Counted from the stretch's first letter, positions 8,643-17,950 are shown. The stretch: DNA of 64,000 bases from Cognatishimia sp. 1_MG-2023 (GCF_030548175.1 NZ_JAUORX010000005.1:186001-250000); one strand, 5' to 3'. The notes: generated by a model from the sequence alone, not told the origin. Made by a program: numbers and translations.

Positions 8643-9074
8643 ATGAAATACTCTGTCGAAATGGAACTGAAACTGCACCGCGACCGTGTCGTCGAATTGC
8701 TGACCTCTCATGAGAACCGCAAAAGATGGCAAACGGGGTTCAAAGCCTATGTGCCAATTGATGGCGAGCCGGGCACAATCGGCGCGACAACGCGGCTTAC
8801 GTTTCAGGTAGGTGAGCAAGAATTTGATATGGTGGAAACTATTCTGGCCAAGGAACTACCAGATATGTACTGCGTATCTTATGTTTCCAGCCAATCGGCT
8901 AGCATTTCAAAGAACAGTTTTACCGATACGGGATATGGCACCACCAATTGGCGAGTGGATATGCAGATGAAGGTCAGCGGGTTCTACAAAATCCTCGCAT
9001 TCCTGCAGCCAAAAACCTTCCATGCCCAAACCGAAGCTTTAATGCGTAGCTTTGCAGATTACGCCGAAAACTGA
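8643..9074 (+). CDS. SRPBCC-fold (START-like) protein
   Basis: A 143-residue protein. The start at 8643 is the ATG beginning MKYSVEMELKLHRDRVVELL; the frame opens further upstream inside xth, which is unlikely to be translated. It has a SRPBCC-like pattern: an N-terminal strand, a helix with SHENRKRWQTGF, a string of beta strands, and a long C-terminal helix (FHAQTEALMRSFADYAEN). Such proteins bind hydrophobic ligands in a deep pocket. No specific ligand is evident. Its stop lies 5 bp from the erpA stop. Confidence 0.75.
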   Translation: MKYSVEMELKLHRDRVVELLTSHENRKRWQTGFKAYVPIDGEPGTIGATTRLTFQVGEQEFDMVETILAKELPDMYCVSYVSSQSASISKNSFTDTGYGTTNWRVDMQMKVSGFYKILAFLQPKTFHAQTEALMRSFADYAEN

Positions 9075-9079
9075 ATGAC

Positions 9080-9403
9080 TTACATTGAGAAGCTCGTGCC
9101 GCATCCGCAAGAAGCTGTGGCATTTGGGTTCTCAATCACAAAGCGTGCGCCAATCAATTCTTCGGTGAAATCAATTACCGCATTTGATAGAAACGGCAGT
9201 GATACACTGTCGACAACAACCTTTTGCCCGTTGCCTTCTAGCACCAGATCATCATCAGCCGGGGCATCCAATTTGATCTCGTATTGAAACCCGGAACATC
9301 CGCCGCCTTCAACAGCAACGCGCAGGGCTTGGCCCTGGTCACCCGCACCAATTTCGGCCAAACGATCAAACGCACGGTCGGTCACTTTAGGTGGAAGCTG
9401 CAT
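9080..9403 (-). CDS. erpA: Iron-sulfur cluster insertion protein ErpA (A-type carrier)
   Basis: A 107-residue A-type Fe-S carrier. The start at 9403 is chosen because AGGAGTG stands 6 bp before it and the homologous region begins there. The three cluster-binding cysteines are seen in VEGGGCSGFQY and ATASCGCGTSF at the C terminus. It delivers [4Fe-4S] or [2Fe-2S] clusters to apoproteins. No suf or isc genes are adjacent. It is divergent from dgt across 100 bp that must hold both promoters. Confidence 0.9.
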   Translation of the reverse strand: MQLPPKVTDRAFDRLAEIGAGDQGQALRVAVEGGGCSGFQYEIKLDAPADDDLVLEGNGQKVVVDSVSLPFLSNAVIDFTEELIGARFVIENPNATASCGCGTSFSM

Positions 9404-9503
9404 TTTGTCACTCCTGACAGGCATTTGGGCGGTTGCGCCCAGTGGTTGTTCTACGCAGAGTGCAATATATGAAGCCATGGGCTTGGCCACAAGGATAAGA
9501 ATT

Positions 9504-10655
9504 ATGACGGCGTCTTTTGCCTCGGATCACCTGACCGCACGCGGACGCCGCGTTCCCGAAGAAGAAAGCGCCTTTCGCTCTTGTTTTCAACGGGATCGCG
9601 ACCGGATCATTCACTCCAGCGCCTTTCGGCGGCTGAAACATAAAACCCAAGTTTTTGTAGAGCACGAGGGCGATTATTATCGCACACGTTTGACTCATTC
9701 GATCGAAGTCGCCCAAGTCGCGCGTACAATATCCGGTGCGCTGAGGCTTAACCAAGAAATCACCGAAGCCATCGCATTAGCCCATGACCTTGGCCACACA
9801 CCCTTTGGCCATACCGGCGAGGATGCGTTGCACGCCTTGATGCAGCCCTATGGTGGCTTTGACCACAACGCGCAGGCGGTCAAGATCGTAACCTCGTTAG
9901 AACGTCATTACGCGGAATTTGATGGGCTGAACCTAACGTGGGAATGCCTAGAAGGCATCGCTAAACACAACGGTCCAGTGGTGGGAGAAATCCCATTCGC
10001 CTTAGCTGAATACAACGAAATCCATGATCTAGAGCTTGAAACACACGCCAGCGCCGAGGCGCAGGTCGCTGCTTTGGCAGACGACATTGCCTATAATAAC
10101 CATGATTTGCACGACGGTTTGCGCGCCGGTCTCTTTACCGAGGCAGACATCGAACAACTGCCCATCGTTGATCAGGCTTTTGCCAAAGTCGATCAGGCCT
10201 ATCCCGGCCTCAGCCAAAACCGTCGCCGCCACGAGGCATTGCGCCGGGTCTTTGGTGTTATGGTTGGGGACGTGATTGACACTTCCCGCGATTTGATTGC
10301 CAACAGCGGTGTTAAATCTGTGCAAGACGTTCGTCACAATGGTGCGCCGGTCATTGCGTTTTCAGACGACGTTTTAGAGCAGTTGAATGTCATTCGGAAA
10401 TTCCTGTTCACTCGCATGTATCGCGCCCCATCGGTCATGGAAAAACGCGCCCAAGTCACTCGCGTGGTCGAGGCGCTCTTTCCATTATTCATGGAACGCA
10501 CAGATCTGTTGCCTGCCAATTGGCAGGACGACATCCGACAACTTCCAGATGAAACAGCTATTGCACGAAAAGTTTCTGACTATATCGCCGGTATGACAGA
10601 CCGTTACGCTTTGACAGAATTCGAAAGGCTGCTCGGCGAGAAATTGCCCCTGTAA
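9504..10655 (+). CDS. dgt: Deoxyguanosinetriphosphate triphosphohydrolase-like protein
   Basis: A 383-residue HD-domain protein. The start at 9504 is preceded by AAGGATAAG; the frame extends upstream without conservation. Metal ligands are visible in YRTRLTHSIEVAQVAR (the first His of the HD set) and AIALAHDLGHTPFGHTGE. The enzyme hydrolyses dNTPs to the nucleoside and triphosphate, controlling dNTP pools. The alphaproteobacterial type is shorter than E. coli Dgt (505 residues), as here. It is followed by an SDR-like gene and argS on the same strand. Confidence 0.9.
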   Translation: MTASFASDHLTARGRRVPEEESAFRSCFQRDRDRIIHSSAFRRLKHKTQVFVEHEGDYYRTRLTHSIEVAQVARTISGALRLNQEITEAIALAHDLGHTPFGHTGEDALHALMQPYGGFDHNAQAVKIVTSLERHYAEFDGLNLTWECLEGIAKHNGPVVGEIPFALAEYNEIHDLELETHASAEAQVAALADDIAYNNHDLHDGLRAGLFTEADIEQLPIVDQAFAKVDQAYPGLSQNRRRHEALRRVFGVMVGDVIDTSRDLIANSGVKSVQDVRHNGAPVIAFSDDVLEQLNVIRKFLFTRMYRAPSVMEKRAQVTRVVEALFPLFMERTDLLPANWQDDIRQLPDETAIARKVSDYIAGMTDRYALTEFERLLGEKLPL

Positions 10656-10711
10656 TCCCTTTTATTGCTGGGTCTGTCGCAATTTTCTGTTCGAATGCGA
10701 ATGAATCTTGT

Positions 10712-11326
10712 ATGGCCCCCCCCATGCAAGGTTTTGACGGAAAAATCATCTTTGTGGCTGGCGCAACCACAGATTTAGGCTGGCGTCTGTTGCCGGCCTT
10801 TGAGCGGGCGAATGCTCGGGTGATTTTGCTGGATCATGATGCGGATGATTTGCTGGAAATGGCGGCTCGTTGCCCCGGCAGATTTGAACCACTTCCCGTG
10901 ACACAAAAATCTTCACAGCAGTTTACTGATATTGGTCGCATCTGGGGCGCAGAGCCTCTCCATCTGCTAATTGACTTGCTGCCAATCGGATTACGTGAAG
11001 GTAGCGATTGCATGATCGGACCAAGCTTGGCCTTGATCGAGGGGCTTGGCCAAGGGCTGCGCGCCGCAAAAGGCAGCGTGATTTCCGTTATCCCAACGGC
11101 AGCGCCTGAAGATCCTGTAGCCTATCAAGTTGCCGAAGCAGGCCTATGCCGTATGGCGCAGGTGCTTGGCGATCAATGGGAGCCTCATGGCGTGCAGTTC
11201 AACGTCTTGCGCCCAGTCGCCGGTGCATCCGCCCAAGATATGGCCAACGCAATTTCCTTCCTCGCTGAGGCGGCCATAGCACAGTTGTCAGGGGTTCATG
11301 TCCCCATTCGGCCCGCATTGCATTGA
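10712..11326 (+). CDS. SDR-like Rossmann protein lacking the catalytic lysine
   Basis: A 204-residue short-chain dehydrogenase-like protein. The nucleotide-binding motif is altered to VAGATTDLG near 16-24. At the active-site helix the expected YxxxK reads Y-Q-V-A-E (AYQVAEAGLCRMAQ), so the lysine is glutamate, and no serine stands in the usual place. It may bind a nucleotide without dehydrogenase activity. The start is uncertain: ATGs at 10712 and 10724 flank a run of eight C and neither has a clear ribosome site. It lies between dgt and argS, on the same strand as both. Confidence 0.72.
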   Translation: MAPPMQGFDGKIIFVAGATTDLGWRLLPAFERANARVILLDHDADDLLEMAARCPGRFEPLPVTQKSSQQFTDIGRIWGAEPLHLLIDLLPIGLREGSDCMIGPSLALIEGLGQGLRAAKGSVISVIPTAAPEDPVAYQVAEAGLCRMAQVLGDQWEPHGVQFNVLRPVAGASAQDMANAISFLAEAAIAQLSGVHVPIRPALH

Positions 11327-11375
11327 CCTGCGCGCTGGCGGTGGTAAACCGCCTGCAAAGCATAAGGACAAAGCA

Positions 11376-13121
11376 ATGAACCTGTTTTCCGAGATCCGCG
11401 AGCTGGTGATTGAACAGCTGACTGCGATGCAGGCCGATGGCGCACTGCCAGAGGGTCTGGATTTCACTAATGTTGCGGTTGAACCACCGCGTGATGCCGC
11501 CCATGGCGATATGGCGACCAACGCCGCAATGGTATTGGCCAAGCCTGCCAAAATGAAGCCGCGCGATATTGCGGTTGCTCTGGCGGCAAAACTTGCTGAT
11601 GACGCACGCGTTGAAACCGCCGAAGTCGCAGGACCGGGGTTTCTGAACCTGCGTTTAGCACCGGTTCTTTGGCGTGATCTGGTCACATCCGTTTTGAAAA
11701 CAGGCGCAGGCTTTGGCCGCTCCAACATGGGGCAGGGCAAGCGGGTTAACGTAGAATACGTCTCAGCAAATCCAACGGGTCCTTTGCACGTGGGTCACAC
11801 CCGCGGCGCGGTCTTTGGTGATGCGCTGGCCTCTTTGCTGGATTTCGCAGGCTATGACGTCACACGCGAATATTACATCAACGACGGTGGCGCACAGGTC
11901 GACGTTTTGGCGCGCTCTGTCTACTTGCGTTACCTCGAGGCACACGGCCAAGAAGTGGCGTTTGAGGATGGCACATATCCGGGCGACTATCTAATCCCCG
12001 TTGGCCAAGACCTAAAAGACAAAGTAGGCGACGCCTACGTTGGCAAAGACGAATCCGTCTGGCTGGCTGAAATCCGTTTGTTCTCCACTGAAAAGATGAT
12101 GGACCTGATCCGCGAAGATCTAGCTCAGCTTGGCATCAAGATGGACAAGTTCTTTTCTGAAAAGGCGCTATATGGCACTGGCCTGATCGAAGGTGCGATT
12201 GAATCTTTGGAATCCAAAGGCCTGATCTACGAGGGCGTTCTAGAGCCACCAAAAGGCAAAAAGCCCGAAGATTGGGAGCCACGCGAACAAACGCTATTCA
12301 AATCCACCGATCACGGCGATGACGTGGATCGTCCGGTTAAAAAATCCGATGGCTCTTGGACTTATTTCGCACCTGACATCGCCTACCATTTTGACAAAGT
12401 TCAGCGCGGCTATGACCTGCTGATCGACATCTTTGGTGCTGACCACGGTGGTTATGTCAAACGGATGAAAGCCGCTGTATCTGCGCTGTCCGATGGTAAT
12501 ACGGCAATCGACATCAAACTGACACAGCTTGTGAAGCTGTACAAAAACGGCGAACCGTTCAAAATGTCCAAGCGGGCAGGGACTTTCGTCACCCTGCGCG
12601 ATGTGGTCGAACAGGTGGGCGCAGACGTCACGCGCTTTGTGATGCTAACCCGGAAAAACGACGCACCACTGGACTTTGACTTTGCCAAAGTACTGGAGCA
12701 ATCCAAAGACAACCCGGTCTTCTACGTGCAATATGCGCATGCCCGCGTATGTTCTGCGATCCGCAAAGCGTCTGAGGCTGGCATTGACGTGTCAGACGCC
12801 ACAATCGCCGGTGCTGACCTGTCTGATCTTTCCGACCCGGCAGAGTTGACGCTTGCCCGCAAAGTCGCGGAATGGCCACGTCTGATTGAAATCGCAGGCC
12901 GTACAAACGAACCGCATCGTGTGGCCTTCTATCTCTATGAATTGGCTGGAGATTTGCACAGCCTCTACCACACAGGCAAAGACAAACCAGAACTTCGCTT
13001 TGTCCAAGAAGACAACGCTGCAGCAACACAAGCGAAAATCGCCCTTGGGCGTGCCACCGCCATTGTTATTTCTGCTGGTCTTGGTATTCTGGGTGTAACC
13101 CCAGCGCAAGAGATGCGTTAA
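11376..13121 (+). CDS. argS: Arginyl-tRNA synthetase
   Basis: A 581-residue class I synthetase. The start at 11376 has AAGGACAAAGCA upstream and matches the conserved N-terminal Add1 domain. HIGH is present as HVGH in NPTGPLHVGHTRGA and the KMSKS loop as KMSKRAG. The C-terminal anticodon-binding helical domain ends at the usual length. It charges tRNA-Arg. It is the first of a chain of plus-strand genes running through SPOR, nagZ, scpA and scpB, an order common in Alphaproteobacteria. Confidence 0.97.
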   Translation: MNLFSEIRELVIEQLTAMQADGALPEGLDFTNVAVEPPRDAAHGDMATNAAMVLAKPAKMKPRDIAVALAAKLADDARVETAEVAGPGFLNLRLAPVLWRDLVTSVLKTGAGFGRSNMGQGKRVNVEYVSANPTGPLHVGHTRGAVFGDALASLLDFAGYDVTREYYINDGGAQVDVLARSVYLRYLEAHGQEVAFEDGTYPGDYLIPVGQDLKDKVGDAYVGKDESVWLAEIRLFSTEKMMDLIREDLAQLGIKMDKFFSEKALYGTGLIEGAIESLESKGLIYEGVLEPPKGKKPEDWEPREQTLFKSTDHGDDVDRPVKKSDGSWTYFAPDIAYHFDKVQRGYDLLIDIFGADHGGYVKRMKAAVSALSDGNTAIDIKLTQLVKLYKNGEPFKMSKRAGTFVTLRDVVEQVGADVTRFVMLTRKNDAPLDFDFAKVLEQSKDNPVFYVQYAHARVCSAIRKASEAGIDVSDATIAGADLSDLSDPAELTLARKVAEWPRLIEIAGRTNEPHRVAFYLYELAGDLHSLYHTGKDKPELRFVQEDNAAATQAKIALGRATAIVISAGLGILGVTPAQEMR

Positions 13122-13195
13122 AACAAGCACATCGCCGGGGTTGAGGCATAGGCAAGACAACCCCGGTGATCACTCGCCGGTAGAGAGAGGCGAGC

Positions 13196-14125
13196 ATGGC
13201 TGAACTCCCAATGAATGGATCGCAACAGGCGGTCGACCCACGCAAAGCCGCTGGCGCAATGGCCAATTGGGCAGGGGCTGCAGTGTCCCTAGCTTTGATC
13301 CTTGGCGCTGGCGTTTGGGGCTACAAGCTTTTGGTGCGCGATGTAACCGGTGTACCGGTGGTCCGCGCAATCGAGGGCCCAATGCGGGAACAACCCGTTG
13401 ATCCCGGTGGCTCGCAAGCAGCCCACCAAGGTCTGGCTGTAAACAGCGTTGCCGCACAAGGTACTGCAGCAGCTCCGGCAGACCGTTTGGTCCTTGCTCC
13501 ACCTCCTATCGAGCTAACCGGTGATGACGCGCCCGTTTCACTTGCTGCCGTCAATGCATCCGATGTCCCGAGCCGATCAATCGAAGCCCCAGCCGAGGTA
13601 GCCGCTGCCCCAGAACCAATTACGGCACCCGAGCCGTTGAAATCCGGTGATATTCAAGGGTTGGTCGATCAACTGGTTGCAAGCGCTGATCCTTTAGCGC
13701 CGCTTGAAAATAAACCTGCCGCGCAACCAAAGCCTGTCATCGTCAAAGGCGGCATTGGAAAATCGTTACGTCCAAAGGTGCGCCCAGCGGGCCTAAAGCA
13801 ACGTACGCTTCAACTTGCAGCCGCAACACCGATAGCAGCGGCTCCAACCGAAGTGTCCCCTGATGCGATCCCCGCTGGCACACGTCTTGTACAGCTTGGT
13901 GCATTCCCAAGTGCGGATGTAGCCCGTTCTGAATGGACAAAACTACAAGCGAAATTCGGCGATTATCTAGGTGACAAACAGCGCGTTGTTCAAAAGGCAA
14001 CCAGTGGTGGCCGTACCTTCTATCGCCTGCGCGCCCAAGGGTTCGCTGACCTAAGCGATGCGCGCCGTCTATGTTCTGCGCTCAAGGCAGAGAACGCCGA
14101 TTGCATCCCGGTCGTCACCCGGTGA
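13196..14125 (+). CDS. SPOR-domain protein, single-pass membrane
   Basis: A 309-residue protein with a short cytoplasmic N terminus, a transmembrane segment at about 22-43 (WAGAAVSLALILGAGVWGYKLL), a long Pro/Ala-rich periplasmic linker, and a C-terminal SPOR domain at about 230-307 (RLVQLGAFPSADVARSEW to SALKAENADCIPVV). SPOR domains bind denuded glycan strands at the division septum. A GAGAGAGG ribosome site precedes the ATG. Its stop overlaps the GTG start of nagZ, which also acts on peptidoglycan fragments, so the pair is coupled in expression and theme. Confidence 0.9.
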   Translation: MAELPMNGSQQAVDPRKAAGAMANWAGAAVSLALILGAGVWGYKLLVRDVTGVPVVRAIEGPMREQPVDPGGSQAAHQGLAVNSVAAQGTAAAPADRLVLAPPPIELTGDDAPVSLAAVNASDVPSRSIEAPAEVAAAPEPITAPEPLKSGDIQGLVDQLVASADPLAPLENKPAAQPKPVIVKGGIGKSLRPKVRPAGLKQRTLQLAAATPIAAAPTEVSPDAIPAGTRLVQLGAFPSADVARSEWTKLQAKFGDYLGDKQRVVQKATSGGRTFYRLRAQGFADLSDARRLCSALKAENADCIPVVTR

Positions 14126-15114
14126 GCCAACTTAGTGCAACGATCCTTGGCTGCGAAGGTCTTGTTCTAACGCCTGGTGAACGGGCGTTTTTCACAGACG
14201 TACAGCCATTCGCCTTTATCCTTTTTAGCCGAAACATCGACAACGCCGATCAAATTCGCACCCTTTGCGATGACCTGCGCAGCTGTGTTGGCCACCACGC
14301 CCCAATCCTAATCGACCAAGAGGGCGGTCGCGTTCAGCGCCTGCGCCCACCTTTGGCCGTAGAATGGCTGCCGCCGCTTTATCAAATCAAACAGGCCGGC
14401 ACTAACGCCGCGCGGTCCATGTATCTGCGTTCGCGCATTCAGGCGCACGAGCTGATCGCACTAGGCATCGACAGCAATTGCGCACCTTTGGTCGATGTCG
14501 CCACCGCTGACACGCATCCATTCCTGCAAAACCGCTGCTACGGATTTGCGCCCAATGACGTCATCGAAATCGGCCGCGCCGTTACCGATGGCCTGATGGA
14601 TGGCGGCGTGCTGCCCGTCCTTAAACACATTCCCGGCCACGGTCGCGCGCAACAAGACAGCCACCTAGAGCTGCCCCGCGTCAGCGCCTCTTCAAAAGAG
14701 CTCTCCACTGATTTCGCGCCGTTCACCGCTCTAAACGACCTTGCCATGGGGATGACAGCGCATCTGGTCTACGAAGCCATTGACCCTGATCCTGCAACGA
14801 TTTCACCCAAAATGATGGGGCTCATCCGCAATGACATCGGCTTTGACGGTTTGATCATGACCGACGACATCTCGATGCAAGCGCTAGAGGGCAACATGAC
14901 CCAACGCTCCGCTGCCTCAATCGCGGCAGGCTGTGATGTTGTCCTGCATTGCAACGGCGATATGGCAGAGATGCAGGATGTGGTCGCCGCCAGCGGAACC
15001 TTGTCCGGCAAGGGACTAGAACGCGCCCAAGCCGTTCTTGATGCGCGTAAAACCCCCAACACGGTTGACATAGACGCTCTGAAAGCCGAGCTTGAAACCC
15101 TGTTAAACGGGTAG
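14122..15114 (+). CDS. nagZ: Beta-N-acetylhexosaminidase NagZ
   Basis: A 330-residue glycoside hydrolase family 3 enzyme. The start is the GTG at 14122, overlapping the TGA of the SPOR gene (GTGA); the frame runs further upstream only as overlap. The GH3 NagZ signature is seen in LPVLKHIPGHGRAQQDSH, which carries the catalytic Asp/His loop. NagZ removes GlcNAc from 1,6-anhydro-muropeptides in cytoplasmic peptidoglycan recycling, upstream of AnmK, whose gene lies at 27.8 kb in this window. Confidence 0.93.
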   Translation: MSQLSATILGCEGLVLTPGERAFFTDVQPFAFILFSRNIDNADQIRTLCDDLRSCVGHHAPILIDQEGGRVQRLRPPLAVEWLPPLYQIKQAGTNAARSMYLRSRIQAHELIALGIDSNCAPLVDVATADTHPFLQNRCYGFAPNDVIEIGRAVTDGLMDGGVLPVLKHIPGHGRAQQDSHLELPRVSASSKELSTDFAPFTALNDLAMGMTAHLVYEAIDPDPATISPKMMGLIRNDIGFDGLIMTDDISMQALEGNMTQRSAASIAAGCDVVLHCNGDMAEMQDVVAASGTLSGKGLERAQAVLDARKTPNTVDIDALKAELETLLNG

Positions 15115-15117
15115 GGC

Positions 15118-15915
15118 ATGGCAGACGATTTCATCGAACAATCCAAACGCGACGCAGTGGCCGAACGTCTGGCCGCCGAAGCGCTGATCGTTGATGTCGA
15201 TGGGTTCGAAGGCCCGCTTGATCTATTGCTGACGTTATCGCGCACGCAAAAGGTCGACCTGCGCAAAATCTCTATCCTGCAATTGTCCCGCCAATACCTA
15301 GCCTTTGTCGAAAAAGCCAAGCAGCTTCGCCTTGAATTGGCCGCCGATTATCTTGTGATGGCCGCGTGGCTCGCATTTCTAAAATCGCGCCTGCTCCTTC
15401 CACCCGACCCCGAAGAAGAGGGCCCATCGGGCGAAGAACTAGCCGCACATCTGGCTTTTCAGCTTGAACGCCTACAGGCCATGCGTGATTGCGCGGCAAA
15501 ATTGATGGGGCGCGATCAACTTGGGCGCAATTTCTTCAAACGTGGCATTCCCGAAGACATCACAAAAACCCGCGTTGTGACCTATACCGCAAACTTGCTT
15601 GACCTGATGCAGGGCTACGCCCGTCTACGCACCAAAGACGAATTCCGCCCCTTTATCCTAGATCGCGATTCGATCTGGACGATGGAGCAAGCTTTGGAAC
15701 GTATGCGCGGCCTGATCGGTTATGCCGGCAGTTGGACCGACATTATCAGCTATCTGCCAGACGGCTGGGAAAAAGACCCCAAGAAACGCCGCTCTGCCAC
15801 GGCAGCCACCTTTGCCGCCTCCTTAGAACTCGCCAAAGAGGGCAAAGTCGAAATTCGTCAATCGGGCATATTTGAACCCATTCACCTACGCAGCAGAGAG
15901 AGGGACAATGGCTGA
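15118..15915 (+). CDS. scpA: Segregation and condensation protein A
   Basis: A 265-residue kleisin. The N-terminal signature DGFEGPLDLLLTLSRTQKVDLRKISILQLSRQYL (residues ~25-60) is typical ScpA. It bridges SMC heads and binds ScpB. The ribosome site GGGTAGGG (15109-15116) is also a match to the KOPS octamer and contains the nagZ stop codon. The stop overlaps the start of scpB by 8 bp. Confidence 0.95.
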   Translation: MADDFIEQSKRDAVAERLAAEALIVDVDGFEGPLDLLLTLSRTQKVDLRKISILQLSRQYLAFVEKAKQLRLELAADYLVMAAWLAFLKSRLLLPPDPEEEGPSGEELAAHLAFQLERLQAMRDCAAKLMGRDQLGRNFFKRGIPEDITKTRVVTYTANLLDLMQGYARLRTKDEFRPFILDRDSIWTMEQALERMRGLIGYAGSWTDIISYLPDGWEKDPKKRRSATAATFAASLELAKEGKVEIRQSGIFEPIHLRSRERDNG

Positions 15916-16603
15916 AGAAACCGCCACGGACCCCGTGACCGATCCCGTTGAGGCCACCGAAGAGGAAGAGCAAAGCCTGTTCGAAGCGCCGCCAATCGGT
16001 GAACAAGAACGCATGATCGAAGCCTTGCTTTTCGCCTCGGCGGAACCCATGACACTTCGCGAGTTAAATGAACGCATGCCCCACGGTGCTGACGCCGCCG
16101 AGGCCATGGTTCACCTGCGCAAACGCTACGAAGGACGCGGTGTTCGGGTCAATAAAGTGGGCGATGCTTATGCTATTCGTACAGCGCCTGACCTTGGTTT
16201 TTTGATGCAAAAAGAACAGGTTGAGACGCGTAAGCTATCCAGAGCAGCAATTGAAACCCTCGCGATTATTGCCTACCACCAACCTGTCACTCGCGCTGAA
16301 ATCGAAGAAATTCGTGGCGTGTCTGTCAGTCGTGGCACCGTGGATCAACTTCTAGAAATGGAATGGATTCGCTTCGGCCGTCGTAAGATGACACCGGGGC
16401 GTCCCGTCACCTTTGTTGTGACCCAAGAGTTCCTTGATCACTTCGCCCTAGAAAGCGCCCGCGATCTGCCAGGTCTTAAAGAGCTGCGCGCGGCTGGGCT
16501 GCTTGAAAATCGTCTGCCTCCCGGCACCATGCCATCCGTCAGCGAAGACGAAGATTTGGCCGAAGAAACCGACGAGGGGCAATCCGAACTGTTTGAGGAT
16601 TGA
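15908..16603 (+). CDS. scpB: Segregation and condensation protein B
   Basis: A 231-residue protein with two winged-helix domains. The conserved stretch AIETLAIIAYHQPVTRAEIE and the following RGVSVSRGTVDQLLE are diagnostic of ScpB. Start at 15908, overlapping scpA, is chosen over 15872 because MAEETATD is the natural N terminus. ScpB dimers stabilise the SMC-ScpA complex. Both ends are rich in Glu and Asp. In many Alphaproteobacteria tatABC follow; here a 59-residue gene and then a convergent dcd follow instead. Confidence 0.95.
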   Translation: MAEETATDPVTDPVEATEEEEQSLFEAPPIGEQERMIEALLFASAEPMTLRELNERMPHGADAAEAMVHLRKRYEGRGVRVNKVGDAYAIRTAPDLGFLMQKEQVETRKLSRAAIETLAIIAYHQPVTRAEIEEIRGVSVSRGTVDQLLEMEWIRFGRRKMTPGRPVTFVVTQEFLDHFALESARDLPGLKELRAAGLLENRLPPGTMPSVSEDEDLAEETDEGQSELFED

Positions 16604-16667
16604 TAAAGCCTGCCATGAATTCGGCGCATTTGTCTGATAGGCGCAGCCTAACGGATGGAGAACACCG

Positions 16668-16847
16668 ATGAACATGAACCGACTGATCAACATGATTGTA
16701 CGCCAAGTGATCCGCAAAGTGGTGAATAGCGGCGTTCAAGCAGGTGCTGAAAAACTATCGGCCAAAGGCAATCGTCCCAGCCCAAAAGCTGATGGAAAAC
16801 GCGCACGCCAAGCAATGCGTTTTATGCGCCGCGTCTCCAAGTTTTAA
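16668..16847 (+). CDS. Small basic protein downstream of scpB
   Basis: A 59-residue protein starting MNMNRLINMIVRQVIRKVV, with GGAG 9 bp before the ATG. It is strongly basic (many Arg and Lys) with an amphipathic N-terminal helix and a C-terminal basic tail ending RRVSKF. No family is recognised. Good ribosome site, regular codon use and a position 64 bp after scpB argue that it is real. It could bind nucleic acid or a membrane surface. Confidence 0.65.
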   Translation: MNMNRLINMIVRQVIRKVVNSGVQAGAEKLSAKGNRPSPKADGKRARQAMRFMRRVSKF

Positions 16848-16870
16848 TCCGAACCAATTAAACGATTGGG

Positions 16871-17950
16871 TTAGGCAGGTGCTTTGAAATGCTTAGACAG
16901 CTTCAAACCCTGACCTTGATAGTTCGATGCAATGCCGACGCCATACAGCTGCTCGGGTAGGGCGGCCATCTTTTCATAAACCAACCGGCCTACAACTTGT
17001 CCATGCTCCAAAACAAACGGCGCCTCGTGGCAGCGCACTTCTAGCACGCCCCGTGATCCAGCACCGCCTGCATCTGCAAAGCCAAAGCCCGGATCAAAGA
17101 AGCCCGCGTAATGCACGCGGAATTCCCCAACCATTGCCAAATACGGCGCCATTTCAGCCGCATATTGCGGTGGGATTGTCACGGCTTCGCGGCTGACCAG
17201 AATATAGAACGCGCCGGGGTCCAGAATGATCTGCCCGTCTTGGCTGCGAACCTCTTCCCAATATTCAGCTGGGTCATATTCCCCGATCCGGTCCAGATCA
17301 ATCACACCCGTATGGGGTTTGGCGCGATAGCCAACTAGATCACCATCTGCAGGACGCAGATCGACGGAGAAGCCAAGACCGTCGTCAATCACCGCGTCAC
17401 CATCCACCAAAGGTGTTTCGGAATGCACGGCTGTCAGTTCCGAGTCGGTCAAAATGCTTTGCCCCTTACGGAACCGGATTTGGTTCAGGCGCATACCCGG
17501 ACGAACGAGGACAGAAAAAGAGCGGGGGCAGATTTCAGCATAAAGCGGCCCGTGATACCCCGCCGGAATACGATCAAATTCAGTGCCGCCATCTGTGATC
17601 GTGCGTGTCAGCAAGTCCAATCGCCCGGTCGAGCTTTTGGCGTTCGCTACCGCGTTTACATCCGGTGCAAGCGCTAAGGATTCCATCAGAGGCACCACGT
17701 AAACGCAGCCCTTTTCCAGGACGGCACCTTCGCTCAAATCAATCCGATGCATTTCAAATTCTGCCAAGCGATCAGCAACCGAATTGCCGTCTCCTGCAAG
17801 GAACGATGCACGCACGCGATAGGCAACAGTGCCCAAACGCAGGTCAAGACTCGCAGGCTGAACTTGCCCCTCTACCGGCGCAACATCTGGCGTGATTTCG
17901 CCACTTATAAGCATGGTTTCAATGGTTTGGCTTGGCAATACACCAGTCAT
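16871..17950 (-). CDS. dcd: 2'-deoxycytidine 5'-triphosphate deaminase (two-domain alphaproteobacterial form)
   Basis: A 359-residue protein, twice the length of E. coli Dcd (193), with two dUTPase-like halves. Motifs include QPASLDLRLGTVAYRVRA near 30-48, NAKSSTGRLDLLTRTITDGGTEFDRI near 105-130, and a second set in HYAGFFDPGFGFADAGGAGSRGVLEV near 285-310. It deaminates dCTP to dUTP for dTMP synthesis. The start ATG is at 17950, and a tRNA gene lies 56 bp upstream on the same strand. Confidence 0.92.
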   Translation of the reverse strand: MTGVLPSQTIETMLISGEITPDVAPVEGQVQPASLDLRLGTVAYRVRASFLAGDGNSVADRLAEFEMHRIDLSEGAVLEKGCVYVVPLMESLALAPDVNAVANAKSSTGRLDLLTRTITDGGTEFDRIPAGYHGPLYAEICPRSFSVLVRPGMRLNQIRFRKGQSILTDSELTAVHSETPLVDGDAVIDDGLGFSVDLRPADGDLVGYRAKPHTGVIDLDRIGEYDPAEYWEEVRSQDGQIILDPGAFYILVSREAVTIPPQYAAEMAPYLAMVGEFRVHYAGFFDPGFGFADAGGAGSRGVLEVRCHEAPFVLEHGQVVGRLVYEKMAALPEQLYGVGIASNYQGQGLKLSKHFKAPA

